Shown here piece by piece: positions 50,636 through 61,620 of a stretch of 64,000 bases of DNA. The stretch spans positions 142,235,359-142,299,358 of the forward strand of contig CM066988.1 of NCBI GenBank assembly GCA_033977485.1, read 5' to 3'. Origin of the DNA: Hydrangea macrophylla (Eukaryota > Streptophyta > Magnoliopsida > Cornales > Hydrangeaceae). A program made the translations under genes and the position numbers. Each line of letters starts with the position of its first letter. Positions within the stretch are counted from its first letter, which is position 1. Under the pieces are notes generated by a model that ran no database searches, was not told the origin of the DNA, and saw nothing but the letters and a program-made list of their open reading frames with translations.

Positions 50636-50842
50636 CCTTTTTTTGATGTACACTTGGACTCACAAGCGCACACTCTCACTCATAGACACTCAACTTAACC
50701 CAACCCAACCCAACCCGAGGTTCTTCAATGGCCTAATATAAAAGTCCACACAATGACCACAAACATACTTAAGTACAAGAGGAACTCTCCCCTAATAAGG
50801 GAGGTTGAGCTCCCACCTCTCCCTTGTATTTCTTTTTGTGGA
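50636..50842 (-). mobile_element. Possible decayed SINE
   Basis: Resembles the SINE at 17934-18190 in order: a run of AC-rich CACACTC words, an AACCCAACCC stretch, and the inverse-paired CTCTCCC...GGGAGGTTGAG region near the head. The tRNA-like boxes are worn. Low confidence. Confidence 0.35.
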
Positions 50843-50851
50843 TAATAATAA

Positions 50852-51488
50852 AGTTGGCGATAAAGGCACCTTTATTTTTTAATTAGGGTACCTAAATTAA
50901 GTTTAAAAAATTAGTTTTTTACTTTTTACTTTAATTAGTAATGGCACCTCACTTATTTTACTATATGTTGTATCTCTTTGTGTCTCTCTCCTTATTTATT
51001 TCTAAATCCTTGGCTACTTCTATTTGTTTCTCTATTAACTCCTAATCTGTATTCATCGTCTTCTTCGATTTGACTTCTTCTCTTGTAAGTTTTTTTGTTT
51101 TCATTACTTGTGATTCTTCTATCTTTTCGATAGGTGTCACATGATCCTCCTGAGCACTATTTATATAATAACATGAATTTACCCATATCAGGTTTCGAGA
51201 TTGTTTCTTTGTATCATCAATCATTACACTTTATGGTGAAATTACGTTTGCACGTGTGTGTGTGTTTGGCATGGGTCATATTTATTCCAGCTTTATACTA
51301 ATCGCAATTTAGCAGCCACATCGTTTTTCCTTTTGTATAGTCTAATGGTCTTATGACATCCAAATATCAAATGACGAAATCATAGAAACTACTAAGCGTC
51401 TTGCACTGAAAGAAGGATTACTAATCAGTTCAGCTGTTATAAAACTCTATAATTGCAAATAACACTGCTGCAAGTACCAAATTTATTA

Positions 51489-51527
<39 letters not shown>

Positions 51528-51954
51528 GTTGACTATCTTTTAATTTATAATATTTATGAAAATAAATAATACATAATTATGTGTGTTGTGCTTGTCCCTA
51601 TAGTTTGGTCCCTGTAATTTAGAACTGTTCATAAATGTGTCAAATGAGTCCAATAAGTCCATTAGTGATGAATAATTTTGTCACAGAAAGTAAAAAATTT
51701 TCACAAAAAGTGTTTGAATGACTAAAATGCACACTTATGAAACTGCGGGGACTAGAATAACACTTTCTAAACTACAGTGACCAAATTGACATAAATGGCA
51801 AGCTAAGAGGGTGTAAAATACAGTTAAGCCTATAATATATAATAAAATAAGTGAGGTGCCCTTACTAATTAAAGTAAAAGGTACAAAAAAACTAATTTTT
51901 TAACTTAAATTTAGGTGAACTAATTAAAAAATGAAGGTACATTTATCGCTAGCC
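50852..51954. mobile_element. Foldback element with 9-bp TSD (TAATAATAA)
   Basis: 1,103-bp element with inverted arms of about 120 bp (50852-50975 and 51832-51954; the arms share GATAAA, TTTTTTAATTAG and AAGTGAGGTGCC in opposite senses). It is flanked by TAATAATAA at 50843-50851 and 51955-51963. The interior includes an (ATT)n microsatellite (51488-51526) and a smaller GGTCCCTGTAATTT-type repeat (about 51590-51830). It has no recognised gene. A Mutator-like origin is likely from the 9-bp duplication. Confidence 0.75.
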
Positions 51955-51963
51955 TAATAATAA

Positions 51964-52575
51964 TGAGGTGTTTTAATTGTAGACAGTCTCTCGTTAAATT
52001 GGATATTTGGAATTCCATGGCCTTAGTACAAGGTGGTTTACTACTTACTATTCTCGTTATTAATTTCTTTTACAAAATACATCTTAATAGTTTGGTCTCT
52101 GTGTTATGTTAGTTCATGTAATTTCAATTGTGTTAATTTGATTTTTGAAATTTTAAATAAAACCAATCTGGTCTAAATATCTAATTCTGTGAGAAAAATT
52201 GACAGATTTTATTCATATGCTGTGCACTTTCATGTTTTATAGAGGTAAAAATAGAAAACCATCAATCTCCCTAGTAGCTTATATGTGAGTAAATTCTGTC
52301 AATTTTGTCACTAAATTGGACATTTGAACCATATTACTTTCTCTATTTAAAAAATTTAGAGACCAAATTAATACATTTAAAAATACAATAATTAAAATGA
52401 GACAGTTACCAAACTTCAAGAGTCTATTTTAAAATTAAGCCTTTCTTTTTTTTTTTTTAAAGGGAATTCGAATTTCAATATCTGATTTGCACAAAAGAAC
52501 AATCGATATCTGCAGTTCTCGTTACTTTTATTATCTTGTTCCATTATTTGTTCCCATCACTTCTTCTTACAGTGC

Positions 52576-52619
<44 letters not shown>

Positions 52620-52877
52620 AACATGATTATATAGAGGGGAAAAGGAAAAAAAAAGGTTATAGAAAGGCCAAAGAAATTCTCTTCTCTCACTGCAGATTAG
52701 CATTTAGCAATCAGAAAGGCCAGCTCATTTTCTGTGTATTCCTCTGTAAGTATTAGATATATAGATATAGATATAGAAGAAGAGGATTAGCACTCCTAAC
52801 TTTCTTCTACATACCCAAGTATTCCATGCTTTTTTCTTGTAGTACACACAACACTGAGCTACTCCTGCTGAAATTTT
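51964..52877 (+). promoter_or_regulatory. Upstream region and leader of the IAA27-like gene
   Basis: A GGTCTCTGTRTTA-type repeat with loosely inverted ends fills about 52084-52442. GAGACA at 52399-52404 is a canonical auxin response element core (TGTCTC on the minus strand). A (GA)n run of about 39 bp lies at 52578-52616, a type of site bound by plant BPC/GAGA factors. TATATAG at 52628-52634 may be the TATA box, giving a leader of roughly 200 bases. A possible leader intron (GTAAGT at 52746 to TTGTAG near 52841) was seen but cannot be decided. Confidence 0.5.
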
Positions 52878-52878
52878 C

Positions 52879-53872
52879 ATGTCTATGCGCTTAGAAGAAC
52901 ATGATTACATAGGTTTCTCAGAGGTTCCTTCAATGGAAAAGTCTGAGAAACTAAGTATTTCCTCTGAAGGTAATGAGAGGAACAAGGGTTTGACTTTGAA
53001 CTTGAAGGCCACTGAGCTGAGACTGGGCTTGCCTGGTTCTGAGTCACCGGAGAGAGATGGGTTGGAGGATAAGAATGTGTACCCACTATCTGTATTAAAG
53101 GGCTTGGTTTCAGGGGCCAAAAGGGGTTTCTCTGACACCATTGATGGTGGTTCTGGGAAGTGGGTTTTCAATGGGTCAGGTGGATCTGAGCTTGATTTGG
53201 CCAAAAATGGTGGTTTGTACTCTCCTAGAGGGTTCAATGGTAGTGGAAAGACTTGTGGTGGGTCTGAGATTAAAACGTCTGTTATGGCTTCCAATGTTGT
53301 GAAAGAGGCTCTTCCTCAGTCGCCGAAGACGCTGCCGGTGCCGGAGAAGAAGCCTCAGATTTCTGCTGCTAATGGCCAGGGGACTGCTCCGGCTTCAAAG
53401 TAAATTTTCTACTTATCATTTTCCTCTTTTCTTTTCCCAAGAAAGTGATGACAGCATGGTTGCTTAATTCTGTTTATTTTGTTTATTTTTACTTCTTTGG
53501 TGCTTAATATTTATTTGTTTTTCATATACTATTTTCGTGAATGTTTTGAATCTTTCGTTTTAATCACGCAAGCTAATGATTTGTTTTTAATTTTGGTCTT
53601 TTCCAAGTCAATACTCCAAAAAATCATCTTGTGCTTCATAATTGTTGATTTTCTTTTGAGTTATGTGTATTATTGGTTTAAATGCTTCCCTGAAAGTGAA
53701 AGATGAAGAGAAAGTGGTGATGAAAGATATGCTATATGTCTTTACTTTTGTAGTATGTTCCTTTCATGTTATTACCTAATGAGTTGCTACAATTTTTTGA
53801 ATTCCATCAACTAGGAAGAATAACAATTTCGGTTAGAGCTATATTAAAGTCAAATTCCTCTTATTTGTGTGG

Positions 53873-53910
<38 letters not shown>

Positions 53911-56500
53911 ACACAGCACAGGTAGTAAGATGGCCTCCAATTCGATCTTTCTTAGAGACCTAGTAATCTTATTGGTTTTATTGTGTGTGTGTGTGTGTGT
54001 GTGTGTGACACAGAGCACAGGTAGTAGGATGGCCTCCAATTCGTTCTTTCCGGAAGAATTCGATGGCCAGTAATCTTCAGAAGAATGAAGAAGATTCCGA
54101 AGCCAAGTTGGGGTCGGGATGTCTTTATGTCAAAGTGAGTATGGATGGGGCGCCATATCTGAGGAAAGTCGATCTCAAAACCTACTCCAGCTATATGGAT
54201 CTGTCCTCGGCACTTGAAAAAATGTTCAGCTGCTTTACAATTGGTAAGTTCTCAATAAATCTCATTTGTGTTGGGTTAGCCAATATAATTTCCTATTTTG
54301 CACTTGAAATCCTAAGATGCTTCAACTATAGACACAAATCGTTGATGATAATAATTTCACCCATGAAGATGAAGTTACCGGAAACAGAGTTGATCCATTT
54401 GAATGCCCATGTGAAACAAAATTCTATAGGTGGAGCAAAGCCTGAACACTTAGCCCCACTCTCAAGGATATTTTGGTAAATTTTATTACTTGTACACTGT
54501 AATCTTCTCTTGCACGACTAAGTCAAAATCTTAGAAACACCGTGAACATAGCCCTAGTTTTGGGTGAACCATGTAAATCTGGTGTTCTTGTATGTGTATT
54601 TTCGGGGTGTGGTGGGGGGTTCCGTGAACAGTAAAATCCCCCTGGAACGTCCAAACACTCGGGTTTGCTGTAGATTTTGCATGCAGTAGGAACTAAAGAA
54701 AGAAAGATAATTCCTGTCAATGGAAAATGAAGATTTAAATAAAAAAAAAATTCAACTTCCAGATATCTGATTGTTGTGGAGCACACCTGCTGTCCTTCAA
54801 TTATTTTGTGAGTAACATAAAATGAGAAACAAATCACAAGTCTAATCGTGGTTTCTTCAAATTATTGCAAATTTTCAAGCTGTCATGTTGCTACTAGCAT
54901 CTGGCCAACAGAAATCATGTTGGTTCTCTAAAGGCCACTTGGATCCTTTTTTCTCTGTCCAGTAAGTCTCACAGCTGTAGTTTTTGTTCTTTGTTGAATA
55001 CAATTTGATGCTATGATAACGTTAAGAGGACCATTCTAAGGTGATAAATTTTAATTTAGTATGTTGATTGAATTATAAAACTAGTGTTTCCCCCACTTTA
55101 TCAAAACAGACGCAATAATCAAGATTCCTTCATCACCCCCCAAAATTCCATCCCTTTTAGTTCTCTTTAAAAACACGTTTTTAGATTGTAGATTTCTGTT
55201 TGAAGGATTAAATTTTGTTGTTACAAATAACTGGTTCAGGGCAATACGGATCTCATGGACTTCACAACCAAGATGGGTTGAGTGAGAGTGGATTGAAGGA
55301 CCTCCTTCACGGTTCTGAATACGTTCTTACCTATGAAGACAAAGATGGTGATTGGATGCTTGTTGGTGACGTTCCTTGGGAGTAAGTGCTCTCCACACAT
55401 CATTTTCTTACTAATTTTCTGAACCTCTTTCTTGAAATTCATTGACTCATATATAGGTTGAAAATATCAGTGGTGCTCACATAAATCAATCTGATCTGAA
55501 GTTAGAACTGTTAATTCTTAGCTGTATAAAACTTAACTTTTGACCAACTATGATCCAGTAATGTCTTGCATAAAATATGTGATCTTAGATTAGAATAGTC
55601 ATACTGATTTTGATCTGAATAATCTCTAATATATGGTATCTATATATATATATATATATATATAGCCCATGTGTATTTTTAATTGTAAACTGATTTGTAG
55701 TGGAAGTATATTCTATTTGCTTGATATGCAACACCAGAAAGATTTGGAGCAAATGGAATACTTGACCTAATACGCCGTTCTTTGCTGCTGCAGGATGTTC
55801 ACCGACTCATGTAAGAGGATGAGGATCATGAAAAGTTCTGATGCAATTGGGCTAGGTATGACCTAAATGAAATAGAGCATACAATGATTATTGATTGTTT
55901 TATATACATACATACATACATACATACATACATACATACATACATGCACATTGTGGTGGAAAATATGGCCTCTGATTATGGTAATCACTTCCAATGCATG
56001 CTTGTTGGCCAAAAACCATTTAAAGGGGAACACCATCATTTCGATCACAATATGATGCTCTTATTCTCCACTTTTAGGAGGATAGTAATTCGTGCTATCT
56101 TGATTAGGCATCCCTCTAACCCTTTACTTTCTATTACTCATCCAAGTCCTAAAATTCACTCTGAGGAGCTGTTTGGGAGGACTAAGTACCGATTCCGTAG
56201 TTTTGTAAGTGAACCGGTTCTACATATTCAAGTGTTTGGTAAATGCCAATTTATAGCTTGGCAGTCCTTGCCGGATGTAAGATTTCCCTCAACACAAGTT
56301 CTTTCTCAAACCAACATGATGCTGGTTATCAAAAGAACCAGATAAAAAATGAGAACGAGAGTTAACCTGATCTTGCATTCCCAAACAGGCCCCGAATGAA
56401 CATGACCTAATAATACATTGTTAATTCATCCTAACAAATGTATTTCGTGTCTGTTCTTGCAGCCCCAAGATCCATGGAGAAGAGCAAAAATTGCAATTAG
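52879..56500 (+). CDS. IAA27: Aux/IAA auxin-responsive co-repressor, IAA27-like (5 exons, 330 aa)
   Basis: Exons 52879-53399, 54014-54243, 55240-55381, 55794-55855 and 56463-56500, all with GT-AG introns; together 993 bases, 330 residues and stop TAG. The protein is a nuclear repressor that binds ARF factors and recruits TOPLESS until auxin and TIR1/AFB trigger its breakdown. Visible parts: EHDYIG start typical of the IAA27 branch; EAR motif LRLGL at 47-51; domain II degron VVGWPPIR at 177-184; PB1 domain from about 211, with the invariant Lys of YVKV at 214 and the acidic YEDKDGDW (282-289) and GDVPW (293-297); basic tail KRMRIMK. Length and exon pattern fit the IAA8/9/27 clade. All key residues are intact. 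The start is the first ATG in frame. The nearby GAGACA and (GA)n sites fit auxin-responsive expression. The orthology call is from memory of family motifs. Confidence 0.93.
53875..54013 (+). repeat. Tandem duplication of (TG)n plus exon 2 start in intron 1
   Basis: Intron 1 of the IAA gene ends with two copies of a unit made of a (TG)n tract, GTGACACAG and the first part of exon 2. The upstream copy (53875-53965) has the exon-like GCACAGGTAGTAAGATGG at 53916-53933, then diverges and meets a stop. It lacks the AG that in the real copy separates ACACAG from GCACAG (54014-54015). The second copy (from about 53980) is the true splice site at 54013/54014. Confidence 0.88.
55904..55945. repeat. (CATA)n microsatellite in intron 4
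   Basis: About ten ACAT/CATA repeats within intron 4 of the IAA gene. Confidence 0.9.
56168..56393. mobile_element. Possible MITE in intron 4 of the IAA gene
   Basis: Bounded by GGAGCTGTTTGGGAGG and the inverse TTCCCAAACAGGCCCC, which resemble Tourist or hAT MITE ends. No convincing target duplication, so the borders are approximate. Confidence 0.4.
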
Positions 56501-56936
56501 TGCAACACTTTGCTGCAAACCCGTAAATTCACTACAATTGCAAGCCCGCAAAGGTTGTCTTTATCTAAATGTTAGAAGCCTTGGGTTTTAATTTGAGGTT
56601 GAATGAACACCATGTTTATTACTTGTTTATGTTTCTAAGTATCTTAAGAGTTGGTGTATTAGAAAAACTTTGTATTAGGCTGAGAGTTGGTAGGTTTCTT
56701 AACTATGCTTTTTGGCTCTTTGATCTGTTTCTCACTGTCACTGTGTGATGTACTCTTTTGATTGTTTTGCTGCTCAAGGCTTCAATACTTCATAATATGT
56801 AAATGGTTGGTTTGTGGTAGCATTCTTTTTCATTTTTTCATGAATTTCTCAGATTCCATGAAGTTTAAAGTCCAGTACTTCCAAGTATTAAACATTGGGA
56901 AAATCAAAATTCAGTCAATTTTTTGTGGGATAACTT
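56501..56936 (+). other. 3' untranslated region and downstream flank of the IAA gene
   Basis: No open frame. A T-rich stretch with CATAATATGTAAATGG near 56790 could serve as the poly(A) region; no perfect AATAAA is obvious. The transcript end cannot be fixed from sequence. Confidence 0.35.
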
Positions 56937-56937
56937 A

Positions 56938-57221
56938 GGCTTAGTTTGGCCCCTATTGTGGGCTTCTCATTTTTTAAAGTATAATTTTATGTTAATTCAT
57001 TTAGTAACTAGTTTATGAGCTTTGCAAAAATTGAATTTAGGGCTTTTTTGGGTGGAGCTTTTAAAAGCTCTAGAATGGAGCTTTTAAAAGCTCAAAGTTG
57101 TTTTTTGGTTTCATGATCTCTTTTTAAAGAGTAGTGTATCCATTGTATAAAATTATCAAACAACTTAGTAATAAATTTTATAAGCTCTTTTTAAAAAGCC
57201 ACGTGGGGGCCAAACTAAGCC
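56938..57221 (+). mobile_element. Tourist-like MITE copy 2
   Basis: Ends GGCTTAGTTTGG / CCAAACTAAGCC, the same family as 13062-13362 but in the other orientation; outer trinucleotides TTA and TAA. It has the uninterrupted form of the GGAGCTTTTAAAAGCTC region that carries the C run in the other copy. Confidence 0.72.
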
Positions 57222-57798
57222 TAAGAGTCGGTCAATTACTTTTTTAAGGTTTAAGGGAAAATAAAATGTAGTCATTTTTTTGTGGAATAACTAAGAAACG
57301 GTAAATTGCTTTTTTAATTTTAAGGGTTAAGTAGTATTAAATCCATCTTAGTGCACCTTTATTAAAATAGACCCAACCCAAAAAAGTTTTTTGTGTTAGG
57401 TACACAAATATATATAATACACAAATGCCCCTATTAAATTCTTGTTATAATTAAGTCATCTAAAAATTAAGGATTTCAAATTTAGGTTAGAAAAAACCCA
57501 AATCATGCTATTATCTATAAATGTATATCTAATTATTAAAAAGTTTATATATACACTATATCCTCTCTCTCTCTCTCTCTCTCTCTCCAATGGCCCAACC
57601 ATCGGTTGCTCCAACACCCCTCCTGAAAGATGAGCTAGATAATCATACCTGCAATCCGAAACCTCGATTTCTGTGAAGTGTGGAGGCCTTTCTTTCAACC
57701 TTACCATCTTATCATCGTCCAAGACGGTGACCCATCAAATCATCGAAGATCATCACAATTGGTGACCCCATCTTTCTATTTTTTTCCTTTTGGCCAGG
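57222..57798. other. Intergenic with (CT)n microsatellite
   Basis: (CT)n at 57561-57587. A short minus-strand open frame (57456-57722) has no recognisable domain and was not called a gene. Confidence 0.45.
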
Positions 57799-58016
57799 GT
57801 CTTTTTCATCGGAGCTCCGGAGTACTGTCAGGTGAACTTTAGCAAGTATTTAACGAAGAGTTCTCGTCGGAGAAGCGGTTCTCCGGCACGTTCGCCAGCC
57901 GGCGACCTTGTTACTTCAACACAGGCGTGATGAACCTGGTCAAGTAGAGGCGGTTTGGGTACACGAAACATGTCGAGAGGTGGATGGAGATCCAGAAGAA
58001 TAGATGGATCTACAAG
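57799..58016 (+). pseudogene. GATL-like family 8 glycosyltransferase fragment
   Basis: Translated pieces match the C-terminal catalytic region of plant galacturonosyltransferase-like (GATL, GT8) proteins as I know them: FFIGAPEYC...NFSKY in the first frame, then after a one-base loss near 57865 FSGTFASRRPCYFNTGVM and RRFGYTKHVERWMEIQK in the next. Defects: the frameshift, loss of residues in the usual GVMVMDLVKW stretch, and its Trp codon changed to TAG (at about 57946). Intact relatives are enzymes of about 350 residues in the Golgi that act in pectin or xylan synthesis. Only about 70 residues are left here and no upstream part was found, so this is a relic. Confidence 0.75.
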
Positions 58017-58976
58017 ATTGCAGTTTTTTGTAATGATAAATTCTACACTGCATGTAGGAATAAAGGGCTTTAGGTTTGGGGGAGTAGTGGAGTTTTTTTT
58101 TTTTTTTTTCCTGCTTTTTTTCTTTTTTGATCACTCATGTTTTTTTTTTTTTTTTTTTGTTTTTTTTTCTTGTTTTTTTTTTTTTTTTTTTTTCAATTTA
58201 GCCCTGTAATTTGGTCGTTCTTATGGTTAAATGTTCATGTGATGGTTGGTGTCCTGGGTTTGGATTTTTGGTTTGGTCAAATTCTGGAAAATTGGATTCT
58301 AGCAAAATTTTTCATTCACACTTTACATTCAGATTTCATACTCAATTTAGATTCTACACCCAAATTTGTTAGCATTCCTATCATAGCAACACCCACATGA
58401 CTGGTATAACGACTCTATATGAGTGTTAAAATTTATACATGAGTTGTAAATTCTACAAACAAATTTTACACATGATTGTTCACTGATTTCTTTTTTGATA
58501 TGCAATGTATTGTAAAATTATATAGTGCAAAAATTCTACTCATGTAGTCATTTCTAATACAGTGTAAATTTAACACTTTTAGTCATTTATAATGCAGTGT
58601 TAAAATTATAATGGCAGTCATCGACTCTTTTGGACTAATGCAGTGCAAAATTATGATGTGTAAAAATTCTACTCTTGTAGTTATTATTTATAATGCAGTG
58701 TAAAATTCTACTTTTGTAATCATCGAGTTTTTAGAGTCATTTGTTTGTTTCAATATGCTTTCATCTCAAATAAAGATGACAATAATTTTCTCTATGATTA
58801 TGCGATTTATAATTTTAAAAAATCAATTACCTAAAAAAAAGGGGATTTAAATCACAAATTAAAAGATTCAATCTTTGACTATACAGCCAACTATTCGTAT
58901 TTAATGTAGTATATGTATGTATATATATATTTATATCCAGGGGTAAAATTGTATCATTATTCACACTAATTTTTTT

Positions 58977-59021
<45 letters not shown>

Positions 59022-60284
59022 AGTGGGAGGGAATTAGTAAATAGGGATTTTTGGAGAGATTTCTATAATTTTAAAAGGATATCTATTTTAAGTAAAAAAA
59101 AACTAAAAATACATCAAACACGGTTAGGTGAGTGGCTTTCGACACCTTTTTTGGTGAGTTACTCCTCACATTTAGACAGTTGTTCCTGACACCATTTGAT
59201 GAATTGCTTTTGACAAGTTTTGGTGTGTTTTTTTTTATTTTTTTTTTACTTAAAATAGATATCCTTCTAAAATTAAAAAAAAAAAAACTAATTGACTGAC
59301 TCTTAATTATCTCATAAGAAAGTGACTGAATTTTAATTTTGCCTTAAACATTTACATAGAGACAGAGATGTGTGGATGGCATAACATTGAATTTACAGGG
59401 GATAATATTTTACATGTGAATTCTCTCTCTCTCTACTCTCTAGGTGTTGGACTGTTGGTTGTTGAGGGGACATATTCAGTCAAATTATAGGAATTGAATA
59501 ATTGAAATGTACATTGTAGATAGGGACAAGTTTTCATTGGGTATGAGACAAGAGTGGATAAATCTCTTACATAACTTTTTTTAAAATGTGTATTTATCTC
59601 TTGTGATGTCATTGAATTGCACAATGATATAGAAGAGATAGACACATTTCTTAAATTGTGTAAAAAAAAGTTGTATCAAAATTGTGTCCTAAATATTACT
59701 CAATTTTTTTTTACTTCATTTTCTATGCAGGCATGGTTGTTCCTCCACAACCCACTTCACATGAAAACACAATCAATCTTTCTTGCAGTAGTTATAAATT
59801 AAAAAAAAAAAAAATACCTTTGCCATGTCAAATTGAACACCCTGTATAGCACAATTCAACTGAACTCGACTTGCCATATTTTGCAAATTATTTGGGGTTT
59901 AGTCATTCGAATAAGTTGGCTTCCACGTTGCTAAGTATGTGTTTAATAATCCAATTAAGTGGTAAAAATGAAAATTTTTAGCATTTTTTTTTCAGTGCGT
60001 TTGATAATGTAACACTCAATTAAAAAAGTAGCAAAAAATGCACTAAAAACATTAATTGAAAATTTTCTACTGAAAATAATCACTGAATGTAGTCAATTTT
60101 AGGTCTTGAAACACTGTTTTCAGTATTGCAAATACAAATCACTTAAAATTTTCAATACTTAAATTCAGCACTTATTTTTCAGTACTTAGTTTTCAATTTT
60201 AAAACGCACCCTAAATCTCTCTTTATTGCATTTTTGTTTATGAAAATGTTATTCGTAGATTTTGAATCCACGAACATTTGCTAA
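58017..60284. other. Intergenic, homopolymer tracts and small repeats
   Basis: No gene found. It holds T-rich tracts (58095-58195), a degenerate repeat of TGCAGTGTAAAATTCTACTC units (about 58500-58725), T17-G34 at 58970-59020 and a small inverted repeat (arms about 59068-59124 and 59216-59273, sharing AGGATATCTATTTTAAGTAA and its inverse). Confidence 0.55.
58970..59020. repeat. T17-G34 homopolymer junction
   Basis: Seventeen T directly followed by thirty-four G. Such a G run can form G-quadruplexes and is rare in plant DNA; length may be affected by sequencing. Confidence 0.9.
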
Positions 60285-61120
60285 GAGCAACTCCAATATA
60301 ATGTCATTTTCAGTATACCAATGTTATTTTTTGGCATTGTTATAGTATCAAATGATATTTTAATATTTCTGCTCCAATGCCACATGCTATTTCAAATACT
60401 ACATTTTAGCTCAACTACCATTCATCCTCCAAAGAAACCATTAGTTAAAGATAAAATGGTCATTTACTAAATGTATCCGCGGAGCAAAGTAGCTGCTTGT
60501 GCTAAAAAATGATAATGCTATGCTTTCTAAATTTTGCATCCCAAATGCTCCCCTAAATACATGTGGTAGTAGGATCACCTTCAATAATAATGTGACCACT
60601 TCAATATCCTTCGATAAAAATCACGTGGTTCACCACAATATGTATTTGGAATGCAAAAAATTAGAAGAAAAGCTGGAAAGAAACCATTAGTTAAGGATAA
60701 AATGGTCATTTACTAAATGTATCCGCGGAGCAAAGTAGCTGCTGGTGCTCAAAATGATTAAGCTATGCTTTTCAAATTTTGCATCCCAAATGCTCCCCTA
60801 AATATATGTGACAGTAGGATCACCTTCAATAATAATGTGACCACTTCAATATCCTTTGATAAAAATCACATGGTCCATCACAATATGTATTTGAAAAATA
60901 TTTGAAATGTAAAATTTAGAAAAAAAACAGAAAAAGTGGTGAAATGTTAACTAAAGTAATGATGTGACTGAAATGACATGTATTATGCCAAATATGACAC
61001 GACATGCCATGAAGTCAAAATTTGGCAAATCATTTGGTACGGGGTTGGAGTGCCATGTTTAGCTGGTCATGCCAAATAATGAAATTCACATTAAAATTAG
61101 GTGGTGGGTTGGAGTTGGCC
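60285..61120. mobile_element. MITE-like element with internal 246-bp tandem duplication
   Basis: 836 bp with inverted ends GAGCAACTCCAAT / GGCCAACTCCAACCC. The interior has two tandem copies of a block of about 246 bp (starting about 60431 and 60677) that share AAACCATTAGTTAA, ATGTATCCGCGGAGCAAAG and GGATCACCTTCAATAATAAT. Target duplication unclear (TAA and TTA outside), so the superfamily is left open. No gene. Confidence 0.6.
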
Positions 61121-61547
61121 TTAGGACTCCTCTAGAATATTTCTAGTCACGTACAAGCTCTCTTGCTGAAAACTCCAAGTCAGCAATGCCACGACCTTGC
61201 TCAACCTTTGACCTTCCAAATGGTGTTCTGTTACACAAAATCCCCTCTAGCCAATTGACCCCTCCACTCTTTGATTTAGTTAGCACCCACTTTATTTTAT
61301 TATTTTTAAAGCCCCTGCGACTCCTCAAAGGGAGCCAACCAAAGCAGAAGTTAAGGTCAAAATGGCAGAAAGATTATACTGTGTTTGTTTGGACTATTGT
61401 TGTATTATTAAACTCTAGGTATTGTAATTTGTGGTTAAAATTAATACTCTCTAGTGAGGATAAAATAATACCAAGGGGGATGTAGTATTAAAAACGCCGG
61501 CATAAGCTCTAAGTGGGATTATGGATTACAAATACCATTACCCCTGT

Positions 61548-61600
<53 letters not shown>

Positions 61601-61620
61601 CACTCTTTTCTTTACAATCT
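61121..61620. other. Intergenic with compound (AC)n(AT)n(AC)n microsatellite
   Basis: Microsatellite at about 61548-61601. Short open frames on both strands (61143-61328 minus, 61186-61485 plus) show no known domain. Confidence 0.5.

Noticed and set aside
52746..52846. Intron in the leader of the IAA gene
   Set aside because: GTAAGT and TTGTAG are present, but such pairs are common and there is no way to tell without transcripts.
61143..61328. Minus-strand open frame of 61 codons
   Set aside because: No known domain and no splice partners found.
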